Assembly: GCA_032191485.1 (NCBI GenBank)
Contig: JAVDOI010000118.1
Coordinates: forward strand, 114,501-178,500
DNA length: 64,000 nucleotides
Origin: Leptoclinus maculatus
Taxonomy: Eukaryota > Chordata > Actinopteri > Perciformes > Stichaeidae
Reading direction: 5' to 3'
Below the pieces are notes generated by a model. It saw only the letters and a list, made by a program, of their open reading frames with translations. It was not told the DNA's origin and did no database searches. A program made the translations under genes and the position numbers. Shown one piece after another: positions 1 to 15,600 of the stretch. Each line of letters starts with the position of its first letter. The stretch's first letter is position 1.

Positions 1-301
1 ACCCGAACCTGATCCGATCTAGAGCCTCAAAAGCCGGTTTAGTGACCAAAACCAATAGGCTGGAGGAAATACTTCTACATTGAACTTTTGAAGCATTTTT
101 CGACCGATTTTCCAGGGTTCTTTTCACCAGGGCCGTAGAGGCTCTCGGGAGGTATACTGGAGCCGAGTTTCAGAACAAAAAACGGCTTCTATCACCTCCA
201 AATCGATTTTAAGGACGTTTTCATTTGAAAAGTTGACCCAGGCTGCAATACATTATTTTCCCCACAGGAGGGGCACTGACTGAAGTGAGCAAAAACTTGG
301 A

Positions 302-697
302 AAAATGATAAAAATGGTTAAAACGCGTAAAATGAATGAAATAACTAACCAGGAAAATTCAAGACCACCTCCCCGTGATGCATGTGCAGTGGCAGGATAC
401 AATTCATCCGGCAAGTACCGCTAAAAAATACAAACACCTCGCAAAACACATATTAAATTCACTATAAATGGTCAAAATGGTTAAAATGAAGAAAATAACC
501 GCCCACCTACACTCAGGACCACCTACGCGGGAAAGGTGTGCAGTCCCAGGCTAAAATTCATCCGGGAAGTACCGTTAAGAAATGCAAACACCTCGCAAAA
601 AACATATTAAAATCACTAAAAATCGTCAAAATGGTCAAAATTAATAAAAGAACCATACAGGTACACTCAGAAGGAATGGCCAGAGGTGTTTAGCCAC
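302..697. repeat. Internal subrepeats of one satellite monomer
   Basis: Within the first complete monomer, three related segments start near 302, 464 and 616. Each opens with a motif like aaatggtcaaaatggtt, continues to a caccta/cacctc segment and an attcatccggcaagtacc-like segment, and ends with acctcgcaaaa-cacatatta. The third is truncated. The monomer therefore arose by duplication of an element of about 155-160 bp next to a unique block. Confidence 0.8.
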
Positions 698-3600
698 TTT
701 AAACCCGAACCTGATCCGATCTAGAGCCTCAAAAGCCGGTTTAGTGACCAAAACCAATAGGCTGGAGGAAATACTTCTACATTGAACTTTTGAAGCATTT
801 TTCGACCGATTTTCCCGGGTTCTTTTCACCAGGGCCGTAGAGGCTCTCGGGAGGTATACTGGAGCCGAGTTTCAGAACAAAAAACGGCTTCTATCACCTC
901 CAAATCGATTTTAAGGACGTTTTCATTTGAAAAGTTGACCCAGGCTGCAATACATTATTTTCCCCACAGGAGGGGCACTGACTGAAGTGAGCAAAAACTT
1001 GGAAAAATGATAAAAATGGTTAAAACGCGTAAAATGAATGAAATAACTAACCAGGAAAATTCAAGACCACCTCCCCGTGATGCATGTGCAGTGGCAGGAT
1101 ACAATTCATCCGGCAAGTACCGCTAAAAAATACAAACACCTCGCAAAACACATATTAAATTCACTATAAATGGTCAAAATGGTTAAAATGAAGAAAATAA
1201 CCGCCCACCTACACTCAGGACCACCTACGCGGGAAAGGTGTGCAGTCCCAGGCTAAAATTCATCCGGGAAGTACCGTTAAGAAATGCAAACACCTCGCAA
1301 AAAACATATTAAAATCACAAAAAATCGTCAAAATGGTCAAAATTAATAAAAGAACCATACAGGTACACTCAGAAGGAATGGCCAGAGGTGTTTAGCCACT
1401 TTAAACCCGAACCTGATCCGATCTTGAGCCTCAAAAGCCGGTTTAGTGACCAAAACCAATAGGCTGGAGGAAATACTTCTACATTGAACTTTTGAAGCAT
1501 TTTTCGACCGATTTTCCCGGGTTCTTTTCACCAGGGCCGTAGAGGCTCTCGGGAGGTATACTGGAGCCGAGTTTCAGAAAAAAAAACGGCTTCTATCACC
1601 TCCAAATCGATTTTAAGGACGTTTTCATTTGAAAAGTTGACCCAGGCTGCAATACATTATTTTCCCCACAGGAGGGGCACTGACTGAAGTGAGCAAAAAC
1701 TTGGAAAAATGATAAACGGGGTTAAAACGCTTAAAATGAATGAAATAACTAATCAGGAAAATTCAAGACCACCTCCCCGTGATGCATGTGCAGTGGCAGG
1801 ATACAATTCATCAGGCAAGTACCGGTAAAAAATACAAACATCTCGCAAAACACATATTAAATTCACTATAAATAATCAAAATGGTTAAAATGACGAAAAG
1901 AACCCCCCACCTACACTCAGGACCACCTACGCGGGAAAGGTGTGCAGTCCCAGGCTAAAATTCATCCGGGAAGTACCGTTAAGAAATGCAAACACCTCGC
2001 AAAAAACATATTAAAATCACAAAAAATGGTCAAAATGGTCAAAATTAATAAAAGAACCATACAGGTACACTCAGAAGGAATGGCCAGAGATGGTTAGCCA
2101 CTTTAAACCCGAACCTGATCCGATCTAGAGCCTCAAAAGCCGGTTTAGTGACCAAAACCAATAGGCTGGAGGAAATACTTCTACATTGAACTTTTGAAGC
2201 ATTTTTCGACCGATTTTCCCGGGTTCTTTTCACCAGGGCCGTAGAGGCTCTCGGGAGGTATACTGGAGCCGAGTTTCAGAAAAAAAACGGCTTCTATCAC
2301 CTCCAAATCGATTTTAAGGACGTTTTCATTTGAAAAGTTGACCCAGGCTGCAATACATTATTTTCCCCACAGGAGGGGCACTGACTGAAGTGAGCAAAAA
2401 CTTGGAAAAATGATAAAAGGGGTTAAAACGCTTAAAATGAATGAAATAACTAACCAGGAAAATTCAAGACCACCTCCCCGTGATGCATGTGCAGTGGCTG
2501 GATACAATTCATCCGGCAAGTACCGGTAAAAAATACAAACACCTCGCAAAACACATATTAAATTCACAAAAAATGGTCAAAATGGTTAAAATGAAGAAAA
2601 TAACCCCCACCTACACTCAAGACCACCTACGCGGGAAATGTGTGAAGTCCCAGGCTAAAATTCATCCGGGAAGAACCGTTAAGAAATGAAAACACCTCGC
2701 AAAAAACATATTAAAATCACAAAAAATGGTCAAAATGGTCAAAATTAATAAAAAAAACATACAGGTACACTCAGAAGGAATGGCCAGAGGTGTTTAGCCA
2801 CTTTAAACCCGAACCTGATCCGATCTAGAGCCTCAAAAGCCGGTTTAGTGACCAAAACCAATAGGCTGGAGGAAATACTTCTACATTGAACTTTTGAAGC
2901 ATTTTTCGACCGATTTTCCAGGGTTCTTTTCACCAGGGCCGTAGAGGCTCTCGGGAGGTATACTGGAGCCGAGTTTCAGAACAAAAAACGGCTTCTATCA
3001 CCTCCAAATCGATTTTAAGGACGTTTTCATTTGAAAAGTTGACCCAGGCTGCAATACATTATTTTCCCCACAGGAGGGGCACTGACTGAAGTGAGCAAAA
3101 ACTTGGAAAAATGATAAAAATGGTTAAAACGCGTAAAATGAATGAAATAACTAACCAGGAAAATTCAAGACCACCTCCCCGTGATGCATGTGCAGTGGCA
3201 GGATACAATTCATCCGGCAAGTACCGCTAAAAAATACAAACACCTCGCAAAACACATATTAAATTCACTATAAATGGTCAAAATGGTTAAAATGAAGAAA
3301 ATAACCGCCCACCTACACTCAGGACCACCTACGCGGGAAAGGTGTGCAGTCCCAGGCTAAAATTCATCCGGGAAGTACCGTTAAGAAATGCAAACACCTC
3401 GCAAAAAACATATTAAAATCACTAAAAATCGTCAAAATGGTCAAAATTAATAAAAGAACCATACAGGTACACTCAGAAGGAATGGCCAGAGGTGTTTAGC
3501 CACTTTAAACCCGAACCTGATCCGATCTTGAGCCTCAAAAGCCGGTTTAGTGACCAAAACCAATAGGCTGGAGGAAATACTTCTACATTGAACTTTTGAA

Positions 3601-6600
3601 GCATTTTTCGACCGATTTTCCCGGGTTCTTTTCACCAGGGCCGTAGAGGCTCTCGGGAGGTATACTGGAGCCGAGTTTCAGAAAAAAAAACGGCTTCTAT
3701 CACCTCCAAATCGATTTTAAGGACGTTTTCATTTGAAAAGTTGACCCAGGCTGCAATACATTATTTTCCCCACAGGAGGGGCACTGACTGAAGTGAGCAA
3801 AAACTTGGAAAAATGATAAACGGGGTTAAAACGCTTAAAATGAATGAAATAACTAATCAGGAAAATTCAAGACCACCTCCCCGTGATGCATGTGCAGTGG
3901 CAGGATACAATTCATCAGGCAAGTACCGGTAAAAAATACAAACATCTCGCAAAACACATATTAAATTCACTATAAATAATCAAAATGGTTAAAATGACGA
4001 AAAGAACCCCCCACCTACACTCAGGACCACCTACGCGGGAAAGGTGTGCAGTCCCAGGCTAAAATTCATCCGGGAAGTACCGTTAAGAAATGCAAACACC
4101 TCGCAAAAAACATATTAAAATCACAAAAAATGGTCAAAATGGTCAAAATTAATAAAAGAACCATACAGGTACACTCAGAAGGAATGGCCAGAGATGGTTA
4201 GCCACTTTAAACCCGAACCTGATCCGATCTAGAGCCTCAAAAGCCGGTTTTGTGACCAAAACCAATAGGCTGGAGGAAATACTTCTACATTGAACTTTTG
4301 AAGCATTTTTCGACCGATTTTCCCGGGTTCTTTTCACCAGGGCCGTAGAGGCTCTCGGGAGGTATACTGGAGCCGAGTTTCAGAAAAAAAAACGGCTTCT
4401 ATCACCTCCAAATCGATTTTAAGGACGTTTTCATTTGAAAAGTTGACCCAGGCTGCAATACATTATTTTCCCCACAGGAGGGGCACTGACTGAAGTGAGC
4501 AAAAACTTGGAAAAATGATAAAAATGGTTAAAACGCGTAAAATGAATGAAATAACTAACCAGGAAAATTCAAGACCACCTCCCCGTGATGCATGTGCAGT
4601 GGCAGGATACAATTCATCCGGCAAGTACCGCTAAAAAATACAAACACCTCGCAAAACACATATTAAATTCACTATAAATGGTCAAAATGGTTAAAATGAA
4701 GAAAATAACCGCCCACCTACACTCAGGACCACCTACGCGGGAAAGGTGTGCAGTCCCAGGCTAAAATTCATCCGGGAAGTACCGTTAAGAAATGCAAACA
4801 CCTCGCAAAAAACATATTAAAATCACTAAAAATCGTCAAAATGGTCAAAATTAATAAAAGAACCATACAGGTACACTCAGAAGGAATGGCCAGAGGTGTT
4901 TAGCCACTTTAAACCCGAACCTGATCCGATCTTGAGCCTCAAAAGCCGGTTTAGTGACCAAAACCAATAGGCTGGAGGAAATACTTCTACATTGAACTTT
5001 TGAAGCATTTTTCGACCGATTTTCCCGGGTTCTTTTCACCAGGGCCGTAGAGGCTCTCGGGAGGTATACTGGAGCCGAGTTTCAGAAAAAAAAACGGCTT
5101 CTATCACCTCCAAATCGATTTTAAGGACGTTTTCATTTGAAAAGTTGACCCAGGCTGCAATACATTATTTTCCCCACAGGAGGGGCACTGACTGAAGTGA
5201 GCAAAAACTTGGAAAAATGATAAACGGGGTTAAAACGCTTAAAATGAATGAAATAACTAATCAGGAAAATTCAAGACCACCTCCCCGTGATGCATGTGCA
5301 GTGGCAGGATACAATTCATCAGGCAAGTACCGGTAAAAAATACAAACATCTCGCAAAACACATATTAAATTCACTATAAATAATCAAAATGGTTAAAATG
5401 ACGAAAAGAACCCCCCACCTACACTCAGGACCACCTACGCGGGAAAGGTGTGCAGTCCCAGGCTAAAATTCATCCGGGAAGTACCGTTAAGAAATGCAAA
5501 CACCTCGCAAAAAACATATTAAAATCACAAAAAATGGTCAAAATGGTCAAAATTAATAAAAGAACCATACAGGTACACTCAGAAGGAATGGCCAGAGATG
5601 GTTAGCCACTTTAAACCCGAACCTGATCCGATCTAGAGCCTCAAAAGCCGGTTTAGTGACCAAAACCAATAGGCTGGAGGAAATACTTCTACATTGAACT
5701 TTTGAAGCATTTTTCGACCGATTTTCCCGGGTTCTTTTCACCAGGGCCGTAGAGGCTCTCGGGAGGTATACTGGAGCCGAGTTTCAGAAAAAAAAACGGC
5801 TTCTATCACCTCCAAATCGATTTTAAGGACGTTTTCATTTGAAAAGTTGACCCAGGCTGCAATACATTATTTTCCCCACAGGAGGGGCACTGACTGAAGT
5901 GAGCAAAAACTTGGAAAAATGATAAACGGGGTTAAAACGCTTAAAATGAATGAAATAACTAATCAGGAAAATTCAAGACCACCTCCCCGTGATGCATGTG
6001 CAGTGGCAGGATACAATTCATCAGGCAAGTACCGGTAAAAAATACAAACATCTCGCAAAACACATATTAAATTCACTATAAATAATCAAAATGGTTAAAA
6101 TGACGAAAAGAACCCCCCACCTACATTCAGGACCACCTACGCGGGAAAGGTGTGCAGTCCCAGGCTAAAATTCATCCGGGAAGTACCGTTAAGAAATGCA
6201 AACACCTCGCAAAAAACATATTAAAATCACAAAAAATGGTCAAAATGGTCAAAATTAATAAAAGAACCATACAGGTACACTCAGAAGGAATGGCCAGAGA
6301 TGGTTAGCCACTTTAAACCCGAACCTGATCCGATCTAGAGCCTCAAAAGCCGGTTTAGTGACCAAAACCAATAGGCTGGAGGAAATACTTCTACATTGAA
6401 CTTTTGAAGCATTTTTCGACCGATTTTCCCGGGTTCTTTTCACCAGGGCCGTAGAGGCTCTCGGGAGGTATACTGGAGCCGAGTTTCAGAAAAAAAAACG
6501 GCTTCTATCACCTCCAAATCGATTTTAAGGACGTTTTCATTTGAAAAGTTGACCCAGGCTGCAATACATTATTTTCCCCACAGGAGGGGCACTGACTGAA

Positions 6601-9600
6601 GTGAGCAAAAACTTGGAAAAATGATAAACGGGGTTAAAACGCTTAAAATGAATGAAATAACTAATCAGGAAAATTCAAGACCACCTCCCCGTGATGCATG
6701 TGCAGTGGCAGGATACAATTCATCAGGCAAGTACCGGTAAAAAATACAAACATCTCGCAAAACACATATTAAATTCACTATAAATAATCAAAATGGTTAA
6801 AATGACGAAAAGAACCCCCCACCTACACTCAGGACCACCTACGCGGGAAAGGTGTGCAGTCCCAGGCTAAAATTCATCCGGGAAGTACCGTTAAGAAATG
6901 CAAACACCTCGCAAAAAACATATTAAAATCACAAAAAATGGTCAAAATGGTCAAAATTAATAAAAGAACCATACAGGTACACTCAGAAGGAATGGCCAGA
7001 GATGGTTAGCCACTTTAAACCCGAACCTGATCCGATCTAGAGCCTCAAAAGCCGGTTTAGTGACCAAAACCAATAGGCTGGAGGAAATACTTCTACATTG
7101 AACTTTTGAAGCATTTTTCGACCGATTTTCCCGGGTTCTTTTCACCAGGGCCGTAGAGGCTCTCGGGAGGTATACTGGAGCCGAGTTTCAGAAAAAAAAA
7201 CGGCTTCTATCACCTCCAAATCGATTTTAAGGACGTTTTCATTTGAAAAGTTGACCCAGGCTGCAATACATTATTTTCCCCACAGGAGGGGCACTGACTG
7301 AAGTGAGCAAAAACTTGGAAAAATGATAAACGGGGTTAAAACGCTTAAAATGAATGAAATAACTAATCAGGAAAATTCAAGACCACCTCCCCGTGATGCA
7401 TGTGCAGTGGCAGGATACAATTCATCAGGCAAGTACCGGTAAAAAATACAAACACCTCGCAAAACACATATTAAATTCACTATAAATAATCAAAATGGTT
7501 AAAATGACGAAAATAACCCCCCACCTACACTCAGGACCACCTACGCGGGAAAGGTGTGCAGTCCCAGGCTAAAATTCATCCGGGAAGTACCGTTAAGAAA
7601 TGCAAACACCTCGCAAAAAACATTTTAAAATCACAAAAAATGGTCAAAATGGTCAAAATTAATAAAAGAACCATACAGGTACACTCAGAAGGAATGGCCA
7701 GAGATGGTTAGCCACTTTAAACCCGAACCTGATCCGATCTAGAGCCTCAAAAGCCGGTTTAGTGACCAAAACCAATAGGCTGGAGGAAATACTTCTACAT
7801 TGAACTTTTGAAGCATTTTTCGACCGATTTTCCAGGGTTCTTTTCACCAGGGCCGTAGAGGCTCTCGGGAGGTATACTGGAGCCGAGTTTCAGAAAAAGA
7901 AACGGCTTCTATCACCTCCAAATCGATTTTAAGGACGTTTTCATTTGAAAAGTTGACCCAGGCTGCAATACATTATTTTCCCCACAAGAGGGGCACTGAC
8001 TGAAGTGAGCAAAAACTTGGAAAAATGATAAAAATGGTTAAAACGCTTAAAATGAATGAAATAACTAACCAGGAAAATTCAAAACCACCTCCCCGTGATG
8101 CATGTGCAGTGGCTGGATACAATTCATCCGGCAAGTACCAGTAAAAAATACAAACACCTCGCAAAACACATATTAAATTCACTATAAATGGTCAAAAAGG
8201 TTAAAATGAAGAAAATAACCCCCAACCTACACTCAAGACCACCTACGCGGGAAAGGTGTGCAGTCCCAGGCTAAAATTCATCCGGGAAGTACCGTTAAGA
8301 AATGCAAACACCTCGCAAAAAACATATTAAAATCACTAAAAATGGTCAAAATGGTCAAAATTAATAAAAGAACCATACAGGTACACTCAGAAGGAATGGC
8401 CAGAGGTGTTTAGCCACTTTAAACCCGAACCTGATCCGATCTAGAGCCTCAAAAGCCGGTTTAGTGACCAAAACCAATAGGCTGGAGGAAATACTTCTAC
8501 ATTGAACTTTTGAAGCATTTTTCGACCGATTTTCCCGGGTTCTTTTCACCAGGGCCGTAGAGGCTCTCGGGAGGTATACTGGAGCCGAGTTTCAGAACAA
8601 AAAACGGCTTCTATCACCTCCAAATCGATTTTAAGGACGTTTTCATTTGAAAAGTTGACCCAGGCTGCAATACATTATTTTCCCCACAGGAGGGGCACTG
8701 ACTGAAGTGAGCAAAAACTTGGAAAAATGATAAAAATGGTTAAAACGCGTAAAATGAATGAAATAACTAACCAGGAAAATTCAAGACCACCTCCCCGTGA
8801 TGCATGTGCAGTGGCAGGATACAATTCATCCGGCAAGTACCGCTAAAAAATACAAACACCTCGCAAAACACATATTAAATTCACTATAAATGGTCAAAAT
8901 GGTTAAAATGAAGAAAATAACCGCCCACCTACACTCAGGACCACCTACGCGGGAAAGGTGTGCAGTCCCAGGCTAAAATTCATCCGGGAAGTACCGTTAA
9001 GAAATGCAAACACCTCGCAAAAAACATATTAAAATCACTAAAAATCGTCAAAATGGTCAAAATTAATAAAAGAACCATACAGGTACACTCAGAAGGAATG
9101 GCCAGAGGTGTTTAGCCACTTTAAACCCGAACCTGATCCGATCTTGAGCCTCAAAAGCCGGTTTAGTGACCAAAACCAATAGGCTGGAGGAAATACTTCT
9201 ACATTGAACTTTTGAAGCATTTTTCGACCGATTTTCCCGGGTTCTTTTCACCAGGGCCGTAGAGGCTCTCGGGAGGTATACTGGAGCCGAGTTTCAGAAA
9301 AAAAAACGGCTTCTATCACCTCCAAATCGATTTTAAGGACGTTTTCATTTGAAAAGTTGACCCAGGCTGCAATACATTATTTTCCCCACAGGAGGGGCAC
9401 TGACTGAAGTGAGCAAAAACTTGGAAAAATGATAAACGGGGTTAAAACGCTTAAAATGAATGAAATAACTAATCAGGAAAATTCAAGACCACCTCCCCGT
9501 GATGCATGTGCAGTGGCAGGATACAATTCATCAGGCAAGTACCGGTAAAAAATACAAACATCTCGCAAAACACATATTAAATTCACTATAAATAATCAAA

Positions 9601-12600
9601 ATGGTTAAAATGACGAAAAGAACCCCCCACCTACACTCAGGACCACCTACGCGGGAAAGGTGTGCAGTCCCAGGCTAAAATTCATCCGGGAAGTACCGTT
9701 AAGAAATGCAAACACCTCGCAAAAAACATATTAAAATCACAAAAAATGGTCAAAATGGTCAAAATTAATAAAAGAACCATACAGGTACACTCAGAAGGAA
9801 TGGCCAGAGATGGTTAGCCACTTTAAACCCGAACCTGATCCGATCTAGAGCCTCAAAAGCCGGTTTAGTGACCAAAACCAATAGGCTGGAGGAAATACTT
9901 CTACATTGAACTTTTGAAGCATTTTTCGACCGATTTTCCCGGGTTCTTTTCACCAGGGCCGTAGAGGCTCTCGGGAGGTATACTGGAGCCGAGTTTCAGA
10001 AAAAAAAACGGCTTCTATCACCTCCAAATCGATTTTAAGGACGTTTTCATTTGAAAAGTTGACCCAGGCTGCAATACATTATTTTCCCCACAGGAGGGGC
10101 ACTGACTGAAGTGAGCAAAAACTTGGAAAAATGATAAAAGGGGTTAAAACGCTTAAAATGAATGAAATAACTAACCAGGAAAATTCAAGACCACCTCCCC
10201 GTGATGCATGTGCAGTGGCTGGATACAATTCATCCGGCAAGTACCGGTAAAAAATACAAACACCTCGCAAAACACATATTAAATTCACAAAAAATGGTCA
10301 AAATGGTTAAAATGAAGAAAATAACCCCCACCTACACTCAAGACCACCTACGCGGGAAATGTGTGAAGTCCCAGGCTAAAATTCATCCGGGAAGAACCGT
10401 TAAGAAATGAAAACACCTCGCAAAAAACATAATAAAATCACAAAAAATGGTCAAAATGGTCAAAATTAATAAAAAAAACATACAGGTACACTCAGAAGGA
10501 ATGGCCAGAGGTGTTTAGCCACTTTAAACCCGAACCTGATCCGATCTAGAGCCTCAAAAGCCGGTTTAGTGACCAAAACCAATAGGCTGGAGGAAATACT
10601 TCTACATTGAACTTTTGAAGCATTTTTCGACCGATTTTCCAGGGTTCTTTTCACCAGGGCCGTAGAGGCTCTCGGGAGGTATACTGGAGCCGAGTTTCAG
10701 AACAAAAAACGGCTTCTATCACCTCCAAATCGATTTTAAGGACGTTTTCATTTGAAAAGTTGACCCAGGCTGCAATACATTATTTTCCCCACAGGAGGGG
10801 CACTGACTGAAGTGAGCAAAAACTTGGAAAAATGATAAAAATGGTTAAAACGCGTAAAATGAATGAAATAACTAACCAGGAAAATTCAAGACCACCTCCC
10901 CGTGATGCATGTGCAGTGGCAGGATACAATTCATCCGGCAAGTACCGCTAGAAAATACAAACACCTCGCAAAACACATATTAAATTCACTATAAATGGTC
11001 AAAATGGTTAAAATGAAGAAAATAACCGCCCACCTACACTCAGGACCACCTACGCGGGAAAGGTGTGCAGTCCCAGGCTAAAATTCATCCGGGAAGTACC
11101 GTTAAGAAATGCAAACACCTCGCAAAAAACATATTAAAATCACTAAAAATCGTCAAAATGGTCAAAATTAATAAAAGAACCATACAGGTACACTCAGAAG
11201 GAATGGCCAGAGGTGTTTAGCCACTTTAAACCCGAACCTGATCCGATCTTGAGCCTCAAAAGCCGGTTTAGTGACCAAAACCAATAGGCTGGAGGAAATA
11301 CTTCTACATTGAACTTTTGAAGCATTTTTCGACCGATTTTCCCGGGTTCTTTTCACCAGGGCCGTAGAGGCTCTCGGGAGGTATACTGGAGCCGAGTTTC
11401 AGAAAAAAAAACGGCTTCTATCACCTCCAAATCGATTTTAAGGACGTTTTCATTTGAAAAGTTGACCCAGGCTGCAATACATTATTTTCCCCACAGGAGG
11501 GGCACTGACTGAAGTGAGCAAAAACTTGGAAAAATGATAAACGGGGTTAAAACGCTTAAAATGAATGAAATAACTAATCAGGAAAATTCAAGACCACCTC
11601 CCCGTGATGCATGTGCAGTGGCAGGATACAATTCATCCGGCAAGTACCGCTAGAAAATACAAACACCTCGCAAAACACATATTAAATTCACTATAAATGG
11701 TCAAAATGGTTAAAATGAAGAAAATAACCGCCCACCTACACTCAGGACCACCTACGCGGGAAAGGTGTGCAGTCCCAGGCTAAAATTCATCCGGGAAGTA
11801 CCGTTAAGAAATGCAAACACCTCGCAAAAAACATATTAAAATCACTAAAAATCGTCAAAATGGTCAAAATTAATAAAAGAACCATACAGGTACACTCAGA
11901 AGGAATGGCCAGAGGTGTTTAGCCACTTTAAACCCGAACCTGATCCGATCTTGAGCCTCAAAAGCCGGTTTAGTGACCAAAACCAATAGGCTGGAGGAAA
12001 TACTTCTACATTGAACTTTTGAAGCATTTTTCGACCGATTTTCCCGGGTTCTTTTCACCAGGGCCGTAGAGGCTCTCGGGAGGTATACTGGAGCCGAGTT
12101 TCAGAAAAAAAAACGGCTTCTATCACCTCCAAATCGATTTTAAGGACGTTTTCATTTGAAAAGTTGACCCAGGCTGCAATACATTATTTTCCCCACAGGA
12201 GGGGCACTGACTGAAGTGAGCAAAAACTTGGAAAAATGATAAACGGGGTTAAAACGCTTAAAATGAATGAAATAACTAATCAGGAAAATTCAAGACCACC
12301 TCCCCGTGATGCATGTGCAGTGGCAGGATACAATTCATCAGGCAAGTACCGGTAAAAAATACAAACATCTCGCAAAACACATATTAAATTCACTATAAAT
12401 AATCAAAATGGTTAAAATGACGAAAAGAACCCCCCACCTACACTCAGGACCACCTACGCGGGAAAGGTGTGCAGTCCCAGGCTAAAATTCATCCGGGAAG
12501 TACCGTTAAGAAATGCAAACACCTCGCAAAAAACATATTAAAATCACAAAAAATGGTCAAAATGGTCAAAATTAATAAAAGAACCATACAGGTACACTCA

Positions 12601-15600
12601 GAAGGAATGGCCAGAGATGGTTAGCCACTTTAAACCCGAACCTGATCCGATCTAGAGCCTCAAAAGCCGGTTTTGTGACCAAAACCAATAGGCTGGAGGA
12701 AATACTTCTACATTGAACTTTTGAAGCATTTTTCGACCGATTTTCCCGGGTTCTTTTCACCAGGGCCGTAGAGGCTCTCGGGAGGTATACTGGAGCCGAG
12801 TTTCAGAAAAAAAAACGGCTTCTATCACCTCCAAATCGATTTTAAGGACGTTTTCATTTGAAAAGTTGACCCAGGCTGCAATACATTATTTTCCCCACAG
12901 GAGGGGCACTGACTGAAGTGAGCAAAAACTTGGAAAAATGATAAAAATGGTTAAAACGCGTAAAATGAATGAAATAACTAACCAGGAAAATTCAAGACCA
13001 CCTCCCCGTGATGCATGTGCAGTGGCAGGATACAATTCATCCGGCAAGTACCGCTAAAAAATACAAACACCTCGCAAAACACATATTAAATTCACTATAA
13101 ATGGTCAAAATGGTTAAAATGAAGAAAATAACCGCCCACCTACACTCAGGACCACCTACGCGGGAAAGGTGTGCAGTCCCAGGCTAAAATTCATCCGGGA
13201 AGTACCGTTAAGAAATGCAAACACCTCGCAAAAAACATATTAAAATCACTAAAAATCGTCAAAATGGTCAAAATTAATAAAAGAACCATACAGGTACACT
13301 CAGAAGGAATGGCCAGAGGTGTTTAGCCACTTTAAACCCGAACCTGATCCGATCTTGAGCCTCAAAAGCCGGTTTAGTGACCAAAACCAATAGGCTGGAG
13401 GAAATACTTCTACATTGAACTTTTGAAGCATTTTTCGACCGATTTTCCCGGGTTCTTTTCACCAGGGCCGTAGAGGCTCTCGGGAGGTATACTGGAGCCG
13501 AGTTTCAGAAAAAAAAACGGCTTCTATCACCTCCAAATCGATTTTAAGGACGTTTTCATTTGAAAAGTTGACCCAGGCTGCAATACATTATTTTCCCCAC
13601 AGGAGGGGCACTGACTGAAGTGAGCAAAAACTTGGAAAAATGATAAACGGGGTTAAAACGCTTAAAATGAATGAAATAACTAATCAGGAAAATTCAAGAC
13701 CACCTCCCCGTGATGCATGTGCAGTGGCAGGATACAATTCATCAGGCAAGTACCGGTAAAAAATACAAACATCTCGCAAAACACATATTAAATTCACTAT
13801 AAATAATCAAAATGGTTAAAATGACGAAAAGAACCCCCCACCTACACTCAGGACCACCTACGCGGGAAAGGTGTGCAGTCCCAGGCTAAAATTCATCCGG
13901 GAAGTACCGTTAAGAAATGCAAACACCTCGCAAAAAACATATTAAAATCACAAAAAATGGTCAAAATGGTCAAAATTAATAAAAGAACCATACAGGTACA
14001 CTCAGAAGGAATGGCCAGAGATGGTTAGCCACTTTAAACCCGAACCTGATCCGATCTAGAGCCTCAAAAGCCGGTTTAGTGACCAAAACCAATAGGCTGG
14101 AGGAAATACTTCTACATTGAACTTTTGAAGCATTTTTCGACCGATTTTCCCGGGTTCTTTTCACCAGGGCCGTAGAGGCTCTCGGGAGGTATACTGGAGC
14201 CGAGTTTCAGAAAAAAAAACGGCTTCTATCACCTCCAAATCGATTTTAAGGACGTTTTCATTTGAAAAGTTGACCCAGGCTGCAATACATTATTTTCCCC
14301 ACAGGAGGGGCACTGACTGAAGTGAGCAAAAACTTGGAAAAATGATAAACGGGGTTAAAACGCTTAAAATGAATGAAATAACTAATCAGGAAAATTCAAG
14401 ACCACCTCCCCGTGATGCATGTGCAGTGGCAGGATACAATTCATCAGGCAAGTACCGGTAAAAAATACAAACATCTCGCAAAACACATATTAAATTCACT
14501 ATAAATAATCAAAATGGTTAAAATGACGAAAAGAACCCCCCACCTACACTCAGGACCACCTACGCGGGAAAGGTGTGCAGTCCCAGGCTAAAATTCATCC
14601 GGGAAGTACCGTTAAGAAATGCAAACACCTCGCAAAAAACATATTAAAATCACAAAAAATGGTCAAAATGGTCAAAATTAATAAAAGAACCATACAGGTA
14701 CACTCAGAAGGAATGGCCAGAGATGGTTAGCCACTTTAAACCCGAACCTGATCCGATCTAGAGCCTCAAAAGCCGGTTTAGTGACCAAAACCAATAGGCT
14801 GGAGGAAATACTTCTACATTGAACTTTTGAAGCATTTTTCGACCGATTTTCCCGGGTTCTTTTCACCAGGGCCGTAGAGGCTCTCGGGAGGTATACTGGA
14901 GCCGAGTTTCAGAAAAAAAAACGGCTTCTATCACCTCCAAATCGATTTTAAGGACGTTTTCATTTGAAAAGTTGACCCAGGCTGCAATACATTATTTTCC
15001 CCACAGGAGGGGCACTGACTGAAGTGAGCAAAAACTTGGAAAAATGATAAACGGGGTTAAAACGCTTAAAATGAATGAAATAACTAATCAGGAAAATTCA
15101 AGACCACCTCCCCGTGATGCATGTGCAGTGGCAGGATACAATTCATCAGGCAAGTACCGGTAAAAAATACAAACACCTCGCAAAACACATATTAAATTCA
15201 CTATAAATAATCAAAATGGTTAAAATGACGAAAATAACCCCCCACCTACACTCAGGACCACCTACGCGGGAAAGGTGTGCAGTCCCAGGCTAAAATTCAT
15301 CCGGGAAGTACCGTTAAGAAATGCAAACACCTCGCAAAAAACATTTTAAAATCACAAAAAATGGTCAAAATGGTCAAAATTAATAAAAGAACCATACAGG
15401 TACACTCAGAAGGAATGGCCAGAGATGGTTAGCCACTTTAAACCCGAACCTGATCCGATCTAGAGCCTCAAAAGCCGGTTTAGTGACCAAAACCAATAGG
15501 CTGGAGGAAATACTTCTACATTGAACTTTTGAAGCATTTTTCGACCGATTTTCCAGGGTTCTTTTCACCAGGGCCGTAGAGGCTCTCGGGAGGTATACTG

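Noticed and set aside
783..830. CENP-B box-like sequence in the satellite (ttcgaccgattttcccggg)
   Set aside because: The spacing between TTCG and CGGG is too long for the CENP-B consensus.
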